From Branchiostoma floridae (Eukaryota > Chordata > Leptocardii > Amphioxiformes > Branchiostomatidae): a stretch of 64,000 nt of DNA. A program made the position numbers and the translations under genes. The stretch lies in assembly GCF_000003815.2 (NCBI RefSeq), contig NC_049990.1, positions 15,111,875 through 15,175,874 of the forward strand, given 5' to 3'. Shown in pieces: positions 55,201 through 64,000 of this stretch (its first letter is position 1; every line of letters starts with the position of its first letter). The notes beneath the pieces are model-generated. The model was not told where the DNA came from and made no database searches. It saw only the letters and a program-made list of their open reading frames with translations.

Positions 55201-57164
55201 GGTCTCATAACACAGTAATTATCCGCGACCCCCGTCCCCAAAAGTAGTTCGGGTTAAAATAGTGCATCGCGGTACTTGCAAAGGCCGTATTTATTCTTCC
55301 GTGCACGACAGCGAGGTGGAATCTGTGGTGAATAGTAGAGGAATACATCAGTGTTCATACTGTATAAGTTGGATTACGTCGCTTTTTCGGCCGGCGGGAA
55401 TTTGCGCCTTGATATGTTACCGGCACTTCCTGTTCGCCGCCTGCAGTTCCATGACCTCCGCTGGGGGTCAAATCAAAGTGTCTGTTATGGAAAAACGAGC
55501 CGGCAAATCTATGCTCATCTTCAGATATTTTGTAGCTTGTACCCTCAACTTCAACATACTAAATTCTTGTGAATTGTATCTGCACCCTACTATAGGTTTT
55601 GAGTCGTCGAACCACCTCACTTTGGGGTCCTTAACCATGTAAATCCCCATACCCGAAAAACTGTGTTCTGAGACCTTCATCCACAGCGTGAATTCCCCAG
55701 GGATGGACAAGCACATTAAATTTGACCGATATGTTAGTAATTGACCTCGGCTGACTTGAACTGTAACATTTTCGTTACCGTCTGACCCGCCGTTACCATG
55801 GCAACGGCCGCCTAGACCTTTCCCTATGCTTAAGTATAGGACTTAGTGCGGTCTAAAGCCCGCTCGACCCCCCCCCCTTTTTCCGCCCTAAAAAAGACAA
55901 ACCCCCAACCCCAATCACTCAGAACGGTAGAATGTGGTCTGGCAAGCTCCTTATAACAGAAAAAGTCAACCAGAATATTAAATTTGTTGAGATAATGAGA
56001 CCAATTAGCGGCCCCTCAGATAGTCCTTGTACAGTGCCGACACCTGTGCTAGGCGCCAAAGTGCAAAGTTGGCCATATCTCAGGAACCATTTGGATTTCT
56101 GATCTAAAATTTGGTACGGTTTTGTATCTTGACTAGTTTTATTGTATGAACGTAAAGAAATCCAAGGTCAAGTTGGCTTAATTCATCCACAGCGTGAATT
56201 CCCCAGGGATGGACAAGCACATTAAATTTGACCGATATGTTAGTAATTGACCTCGGCTGACTTGAACTGTAACATTTTCGTTACCGTCTGACCCGCCGTT
56301 ACCATGGCAACGGCCGCCTAGACCTTTCCCTATGCTTAAGTATAGGACTTAGTGCGGTCTAAAGCCCGCTCGACCCCCCCCCCCCTTTTTCCGCCCTAAA
56401 AAAGACAAACCCCCAACCCCAATCACTCAGAACGGTAGAATGTGGTCTGGCAAGCTCCTTATAACAGAAAAAGTCAACCAGAATATTAAATTTGTTGAGA
56501 TAATGAGACCAATTAGCGGCCCCTCAGATAGTCCTTGTACAGTGCCGACACCTGTGCTAGGCGCCAAAGTGCAAAGTTGGCCATATCTCAGGAACCATTT
56601 GGATTTCTGATCTAAAATTTGGTACGGTTTTGTATCTTGACTAGTTTTATTGTATGAACGTAAAGAAATCCAAGGTCAAGTTGGCTTAAGGTCTCATAAC
56701 ACAGTAATTATCCGCGACCCCCGTCCCCAAAAGTAGTTCGGGTTAAAATAGTGCATCGCGGTACTTGCAAAGGCCGTATTTATTCTTCCGTGCACGACAG
56801 CGAGGTGGAATCTGTGGTGAATAGTAGAGGAATACATCAGTGTTCATACTGTATAAGTTGGATTACGTCGCTTTTTCGGCCGGCGGGAATTTGCGCCTTG
56901 ATATGTTACCGGCACTTCCTGTTCGCCGCCTGCAGTTCCATGACCTCCGCTGGGGGTCAAATCAAAGTGTCTGTTATGGAAAAACGAGCCGGCAAATCTA
57001 TGCTCATCTTCAGATATTTTGTAGCTTGTACCCTCAACTTCAACATACTAAATTCTTGTGAATTGTATCTGCACCCTACTATAGGTTTTGAGTCGTCGAA
57101 CCACCTCACTTTGGGGTCCTTAACCATGTAAATCCCCATACCCGAAAAACTGTGTTCTGAGACC

Positions 57165-59459
57165 TTCAGAAAGGCGGGCCGAGATTATAAATACAGGCGC
57201 TCCCCATTGGTTGAGGGGGAGACGGTGCGGTAGATTCAAACTAGAGGGTACGGCCTTCCGGGTAGCTCCCGGATTATCGGCAATATCTTATTACTGACTG
57301 GTTGCTTTTGGCCAGTTTTTGGCATATCGATGTCTGAAGTATTCCTCATCACGTTTTGACCAATGTCATACCCTGAATTGCACGCAGTGATATATAATAG
57401 CTGTTTTATGTATATTACAACACTTTCACCGGTTTGGGTTCAAAAATAATTGGTTCCAGGCACATGCAGCAGTGCTGCTCCCGGCACACGGACCCCGCTG
57501 TGTGTAAACATTCTCTGCCAGCGCTTGTCAGCCAGACAGGCCAACTGCTTGTATCATGTTTCGCTTATCCCATCCCGGCTGGAACTTCAGTGGAAGACGT
57601 AATTTTTGGTTTCCAGGCAAGGCCGACTCACAGTAAACAGTCAACAGGGAAGCAAATGCCACGACATCGGAGACAATTCAAGTGCAACATGCTTTCTTGT
57701 TCAAAATGAACGCGTCCAAATAATATACACGGCCTTGTGTCAGCACAAAACAAACTACTTGTATTACACGTTACACACTAAAAATTATACGCATATCTAG
57801 GCCGGTTACGTATACTAAAAGCATAGTTTGAACAAAGTCTATAAATTTGTGTTTACAAGAACCTTATATCCTGTACATTTTCTACCATTTGCAATTATGT
57901 TTTCATCCTGTCGCTTGCGAGACGGGCGGTTATGCAGAAATTTATAGCCATATGTACACACGGGAACAGTCTGACATCAAAGTTGTCGAAATGGCAAAAG
58001 AAGTACAAGTTCACATGCAGCAAATGTTTTAGTCAATAGACACGACCTTTTGATAGATACGACGTTCCCAGGAACAAGTGTATGTTCGTCTCGGTCCAAA
58101 CTCGTAGTCCGTGTATGTCCATGCTTTGGTCCGGACGTCCGCGCCATCATATCGGGACATCAGGGTAGGGCTGGCCGGAATAATCCGAAGGAAGAGGGAT
58201 CTCGATCCAGTCCCATCCATTGACAACAACAAAGCCCTGGAGCATGTCGACTTGGTCTTTTGTCAACCGAAGACAAATGTCCCTTGTGGTTACGTCGTCT
58301 TCCTCCATGATGTGATAATGGTGGAGGAAATTTGCAGGAGAAATAAGAAAACACGGGAACTTGAGCAGGAACTGAGAATGCGCGGGAACTTCTCAGGGTG
58401 GCACAGGAACGTGTGACAACGTTTTAGGCGAAATGCAATCAGGAGGACAAACAGATAAAGCAAATGTGCTGATTTAAAAAGGTATTAATGTGTTGGTTAA
58501 TGAAATTATAAAAATCTATTCTAGCTATACTTTGATCCCTTTTAAACATATTATTAAACGCTTGTGCATTGAGTTTGGATGCGATCCCTTGTTTGTTGTT
58601 GTGAGTTGTGACCCATGTGACGGAAATGATTAGCGCTGGTGAGACAATGAGAACTCCATATGCGGCCTCTAAAATGATATTGTAACGTTACATCTTCAAC
58701 TGCTTGTTCTTTTCAAGAGATGAAGTGAATGTACTGTACACATGACTATTGTGATATGTTCTGTATAACTTATAAGTGTGATAATGGAATTATCCGTGAC
58801 CCACGTCTAAGACTTTACATCATCAGTTCACGAAAGCCTGGAGCTGAGAGGATATCGCCACTTCATCAAGTTGACGACATCCTTTGGTATAGTTATATTG
58901 AAGAAAATCGAAGGGTTTAAACCACCCTGCTGTCAGGCGATGACATAAATTTCTAAACTTATGCGTTAGAACTAGCCCATTTCGAGAAAAATAAACAGAG
59001 ATGCACACACATGTCTCCAAATGGTTAGAATAGCGTCTGCCAAGCGTCCAAACACAAAAATACACAAGCAATATCTCAAATAACTTGATATGACCCAAGG
59101 AAACTTTCATTTGTATAAAGATCATGTCACATACTTGTTAGTTTGTGCCTTTATTTTGACTCGAAGAAAGTATATAAGGTGGTAAGAAAATTACGTCAAT
59201 GCGCATTCGCCTCACATTCAGTTATTAGATGTAAAACAATTTGTTGGCACGAACATTGTTAAATAAAAAAAATAAAAAATATAGATAGTACCTTCCAAAG
59301 ACGTAACCTGAAGCCTTTGATTTATTTTTTCTCTTTTGCACCACCATTTTTGCCTTGTGCATCGTAGTTGTTGTTTTTTCTGGTCTCTATTTCTATATTC
59401 TACGTTGCATTGTGACAATAAGTATGATTCAAGTAGCCGGTTTCCTGACTACTTGTAAC
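57165..59459. other. No supported gene
   Basis: The sequence right of the array starts TTCAGAAAGGCGGGCCGAG, with a TATAAATA and CCATTGG nearby (57189-57220) that could be a promoter, but no downstream gene is recognised. A short plus-strand frame ending at 58032 and overlapping opposed frames at 58030-58420 show no known domain. Confidence 0.4.
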
Positions 59460-59845
59460 TTGTGCTAAGAAGCGCAAGAACTGGGCCGTCTGAGGCCATG
59501 TATGTCAGGTACAAGAGGAGAAATGCTGTATCGGAGCTCGGAGGGCAGGGGCCCTACAATCTGATCATCAAGTGGAACGGAGGCAGACGCTTTTCGTCGG
59601 AAGTTGAGAGAGGTCTATCACAAGATGGGAGAACAGGGTGGGAAGAAGGTCACGTACAGGAAGGCCATCTTTGACGGACTTTCTGACTGGTTAGATGCCC
59701 AGGAGAACTCGGATACTGCACGACTGATGGCCGACCGGCAGGGTCTCAGTGGAAGCAGAAGGACGGCGCCGGCCTGCGTGACGTGGACGCTGAATGTGGG
59801 ACTCCTCACCACACTTTTGCCAGCGATTTCTTGTAAACTACAGGT
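59460..59845 (+). pseudogene. Unrecognised coding-like segment, frameshifted
   Basis: GC-rich sequence with good coding character in two overlapping plus frames: YNLIIKWNGGRRFSSE in one, then REVYHKMGEQGGKKVTYRKA and IFDGLSDWLDAQENSDTARL in the other, before a possible donor CAG/GTACGG at about 59841. The switch near 59600 suggests a one-base shift or a short intron. I do not recognise the family; a decayed transposon protein is possible. Confidence 0.35.
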
Positions 59846-62739
59846 ACGGTTTCACCTTCGTTTTATGATTTTTACTATTTGTATATATGATATTGAAAAC
59901 TTGATGATACGATGTGATGCGTGATATTCACTGTCTGAAGCGAGAGCGAAGAGCAGTAGGTCGATCAACGCATTACGGCAACTGACTTACGACTTTGTTT
60001 TCAAAAGTGACGTTGGGATGAAATGAAATAGTGCAAGGTCCTTTCGATTTTTGACATTTGCATTTGTAAAGTCGTTTTGCTATTAACTGTAAAAGCAACA
60101 ACTGTAGGGTAGTCTGTAAACCTGTTATCGTGCATACGTTTCCCGTTTTCTATCAATACGGAAATACCCCCTTCAGTAGTAATCATAATCCACCCAACGA
60201 CCCATGACGGGTAGCCACACATTGTATTCCGGTCTCCGGCCGAATAAGAACCAAAAAAACACGGATATTCAGCCTATTTGACTGCACGATGAAAGACGTT
60301 TCAGTCGACTTCTTTTTGTGACTTTTGCACTCCTGTTGGTCGCACTTCATTGATACTGTCTTCATGGACTATGCAGGGATATTCTGTACTGACTTACAGA
60401 ATAAAATAATTGTTCTCAAAGTCCAAATGTAAATTTTATCACTCACCTTGCAGCGAACAATTATTCACTAACTTCTGCTTTTAGGATGGCACACTTCTCT
60501 GGTATTCGCCCGTCCATCATATGAGAGATCTGCACCGCAGCAGTGATTGGGGCGCTCGAGGAGAGCAACATGCAACTTCACTGTAAGCTGCTATGCTACA
60601 TGCGTACCCTAGTAATCATTGGCCTGGGTACCATCCTCCGCAGCAAGCTCAATCTTTTCGCTGGCTAATCACCGTTGCTAACTTATCATGGCATAGATAA
60701 ATAGATGAGTGTGGGTATGGTCGATATAAGGACCTACCTGATGTCTGTGTACAGGCAGAATGCAAAATTAAACCTTTGTGACGTTGTGTTGCTTTTCTGC
60801 CGCGAGTGTCGGCCCCTGGTTTACCTAAGCAAGTAGTCTTACCACCTCCTGTTGCAATACTTGCATGCTGAATCATTGATAGAGTAGAATGCGGAAATAC
60901 TTAAACATGATCAATCCATACCAATGAAGAATAGAAAAAAAGAAAACTGAAGACCTGTCCTCTTCCCAGATGAACCGATGTACTGTGAGGTGGTAGCCAA
61001 GTTGACACAGGAGTCCTGCACATTGGCGTTGCAGCAGCTCCATCAATTTTTTTTTTATACATTGGCAATAGATACGTTTTGAGTGATTTTGTCAACACGT
61101 TTTGAGCATTGTAGTCCATGCAGACAGACAGTAAAAGTGTCATAAAATTGTTTTGAGGATAGGAGCCGGTTACCCGACTGTGAACGCCGGTAATGCTACA
61201 TGGCACGATAAGGGACGTTCGAGGTCATTGATTTTAAGTTTACTTTTCCACATAGCGTGATTAGCTCTTTCATGGCTGAATGTACGGATATATATTGAAC
61301 GCAAAAGTCGTGAATGCGACAGAATGTACAACGTGAAACATAAGGTACAACATGTCATCAAGAGATCATCGTATCTACATATCCTTTCAGCTACAAAGAC
61401 TATCGTCAAGAGCATTAAAGTACAGCATGTGGCACACACCTAGGAAATATAAAAATTTACTTCATGTCGGAAAGTAAAGCCGGTAAATGACATCTAGAAT
61501 GAAAATGATAAATTTATGCGTTCACGTTAATAGTGCAAGAATATCACGTTATTCATATCTTTGTTCTGCAGAATGAGCACATGAACAGGGAGATCACCTG
61601 GGTTCGGTTTGTGGAGAACCCAAGTAAACAACAACCAACTAATTCAACTTTAGCAGGGATTAATGAACAAGACCTGATTTTACGGCTCAGTGGCACCTGT
61701 TGATGACTCACCTGTCGAAACTGGGCCCGCAGAGAACGGGCACATGAAGGCCCAGGAGGTGAGAACCGGTCAGCCAAGGGGAGGCGAGGACGGGAACGCT
61801 GGAGAACGTGCCCGTAGGAAACTTAGGAGGAGAGAACGGGCTCGAGGTCCTTTCTGCCCGCCGAGTACACAGTCGTGGAGGGTGCAGGGAGGGGCCGTGG
61901 AGAGCGCGGACGCTTGTTTCATCAGTCAATAATTGTTTATTGCTAATTTGTGTATGCATTTTTTTAAATTGCGTTTGTCGCGCAGTATAGAAAACTATAG
62001 CTACACTAAATGTTGTGTCCATGTAATCACGTTGTACACCTTTGTTTTTCTTCGGAGTAGAGTAAAGCCAAGAGTAGATCTCTTCAGTCAGATCAAGGTT
62101 AAAAAACCTCCTTGGTCAGATATGGAAGCCGTTCTGATCACGTTTGGGTCACTTTTCTTTGTTCAGACCGCCGCCTTGTTGACATCGTAGGTCTCCATGG
62201 ACGATTCAGCACTTTACAGTCGTATTCTACGGTATGCGTACCCACGTGTTTTGTCAAGTCTTGTTTGAATATATAATTATGTTGGGAGAACTAACCATAT
62301 ACTCTGGTAAGTTGTTCCACCAATCTGTAATAAAACTTGATCTAAATTTCTTTCTGCTTAGACCGTATTATCTGATTACAGTAAAAGTTGCGCATATGCT
62401 AATAAAAAATTGGCCGGTACATCCCTGCAAAGAAATGTTTCACCATACCTAAGCTTCCTCTGTCTTTTGGAAAATCTAAATAAATAAATATAAGGCAAAA
62501 GGATAGATTAGGCAATTGAGGAAAAATTGGTGACCGGTTGTGTGTACAAAAGACGTGACACAGATTTCAACGTGCTGCATGACGAACCTTTTGAAATACA
62601 TGTACAACTGATAATTTGGTTCTTTACAGTTCTTATAAATATAGTTCTCAAGCAAATGATGAGGGAAATTGACCTAAAGTCCGTCATACGTGCCTCTCTT
62701 GCCAGGCTAAACATGTCATAACACGTAAGATTGTAGTTC
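59846..62739. other. No supported gene
   Basis: Scanned both strands. Open frames are short and opposed. A T9 run at 61049 and a purine-rich patch at 61740-61850 are the only compositional features. Nothing conserved is seen. Confidence 0.35.
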
Positions 62740-63370
62740 CCTTCGTGAAACGAAGGGTTTGTTTTGAGTGCTGTTTTTTTGTGAGAGGGACGTTTGTCAG
62801 CCTGATAACTGGGGAAGGCATGGATGGATTGTTTTGATATTTGGTATGTGGGTAGGGTTAGACATGACGAAGGAATGGTAGGAATTGCGTTACGGCAGGG
62901 CGCTCTAGCGGAGTGTTATTGTACTGCAGCAGAACTTCCGGTTTTGATATTTTTTTTCGGGACATGTTTGGGTGATGATTTTTAAGTGGTAAGTAGCTGT
63001 ATAAACGAATAGTAAGGTGTGTAAGTTTTGGCCACTTAGGGGTTTTGCTGGGGCGGTGAAAGTCATTCTTGTGTTAGGTTTTGAGAAGGAATTATGGAAG
63101 CAGGGGTCGATGGATCGGAATGACTGTAGGTATGCAGATAGCTTAGGTAGTGATGTACATAATTGTATGATTATTATGCAAATTAGGAGGTAATTAGCAG
63201 AATGCAATAGGTATGTGTGCAAATCGTTGTAGGGTACGTGTCTGTGGACAGAAAATCTCATGAACGGCATGACAGATTGATCTGATATTTGGTATGTGGG
63301 TAGCTCTTGAGACAGTGAAGAAACGTACGAGGCGTTTTATCGTTTAGTGGCTTCTGACGGTTTTGCCGGG
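62740..63370. repeat. Dispersed-repeat-like region
   Basis: A hairpin CCCTTCGTGAAACGAAGGG (about 62738-62757) is followed by two copies, about 425 bp apart, of GATATTTGGTATGTGGGTAG (near 62848 and 63275). The phrase resembles the repeats in the 52.8-53.3 kb insertion. Probably a decayed non-autonomous element. Confidence 0.5.
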
Positions 63371-64000
63371 GATGTTTGTAGTTGAAAAATAGTGTTTAGT
63401 GTGCTAAGTGTGGCGATTTCGCAATAGTGGTTTATATTTAGAAATTACGTCATTCTGCATGCAGTTGGGCCCCGTCGCCACAGGAAGTGACCCCAAAGGT
63501 CATAGTTGCGCAATAGAGGACTGCACGACTTATATATACCAGACGATTACAAGACAATGGTACTATAGGGACAGTACATTATACATGATGGGGTGTAAAT
63601 GTTTCCTATAAGATTTGATAATCTGTAGATTAAGGGCAATTAATAAGGGCAATGATGATATTGTTTACAGGGGCCTATATTATACGTTTAAAAAGGGTTG
63701 TACATGTAACAGTTACTGCCGGTACAATACATTTTTAAATAAAGCAGGGTTTGTTTTTCACAGTAACTTGTAGTCACGGCAGGACTTGGGCCAGCTGAAC
63801 TGAATTCACCGGGCGACGCGCGGCTTGTCATGGTCGTCAGTAGGGCTCCCATAACCTGGCTAAATGGTTGGAAATTAACCACTCTACCCGGAAAATTCAA
63901 TACTTGGACAAATACATGCGATGTACATCTCAAAGTTGAAATTTTATCAACTCACCATTTGGTTTTTATGTCCATTTGCAACGTGTTGGTGAACTTTATC
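63371..64000. other. No feature seen
   Basis: No exon, repeat or RNA gene is recognised in the last 0.6 kb. Confidence 0.35.

Larger units (their letters stand above)
53741..57164. repeat. Tandem array A-A-B-A-B-B-A
   Basis: Unit A (475 bp) at 53741-54215, 54221-54694, 55201-55675 and 56690-57164; unit B (506-508 bp) at 54695-55200, 55676-56181 and 56182-56689. Copies look virtually identical; the B copies differ visibly in a poly-C run. Unit A has inverted ends GGTCTCATAACACAG / CTGTGTTCTGAGACC. Units are consistently joined through TTAA before A and TTCA after A. The array starts at a TTAA native to the duplicated ankyrin intron. Confidence 0.92.

Noticed and set aside
53802-57131. Four identical 126-codon open frames in the A units
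   Set aside because: Identity simply reflects near-identical repeat copies; no domain, no codon signal, and no evidence of selection can be derived from recent duplicates.
53741-57164. CRISPR-like array
   Set aside because: Units are 475-508 bp and abut directly; there are no short repeats with unique spacers, and the context is eukaryotic.

Overview
The window looks like nuclear DNA of an invertebrate chordate, most likely amphioxus (Branchiostoma). This is inferred from large multi-exon genes with small introns, an expanded ankyrin/ZU5/death-domain gene, an RNF213 orthologue, and a very high load of palindromic non-autonomous transposons and decayed LINE fragments. There is one assembly gap (18849-19542). 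No prokaryotic or viral gene organisation was seen.

Layout. (1) Positions 1-27367, minus strand: the 5' two-thirds of a giant RNF213 (mysterin) E3 ubiquitin ligase / AAA+ ATPase gene. I traced about 45 coding exons, from a zinc-ribbon start exon to the fourth AAA unit; the 3' end with the RING region lies beyond the left edge. One exon holds nine 72-bp repeat units and a frameshift. (2) 27.4-39.3 kb: no convincing gene; a mosaic of inverted-repeat elements, microsatellites and a tRNA-like sequence. (3) 39333-40898, plus strand: the last two exons of an RGLG-like copine-family VWA protein. A 190-bp MITE sits exactly on the acceptor of the last exon and appears to supply the splice site now in use. 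(4) 41.4-42.8 kb: two parallel LINE 3' fragments. (5) 43306-45131, plus strand: a single-exon rhodopsin-class GPCR of the lysophospholipid/cannabinoid-like (MECO) type lacking DRY, CWxP and NPxxY, preceded by tandem copies of its own 5' end. (6) 45.2-47.4 kb: LINE remnants. (7) 47653-53711, minus strand: a gene encoding ankyrin repeats - ZU5 - ZU5 - UPA - death domain, with tandemly duplicated ankyrin exons. (8) 53741-57164: a near-identical tandem array of a 475-bp inverted-repeat unit A and a 506-bp unit B. (9) 57.2-64 kb: no gene I can support, apart from one coding-like stretch near 59.6 kb and repeat-like DNA.

The genes do not form a functional cluster as in an operon. RNF213 and the death-domain protein are both plausible innate-immune/cell-death components, but their proximity may be chance. 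The most notable observations are the splice-site MITE, the A/B array, the GPCR with lost activation motifs, and the ankyrin-ZU5-death protein with an HFS motif like the PIDD autocleavage site. Exon boundaries were set by eye from GT/AG (one GC/AG) signals and reading phase, and a few are uncertain.
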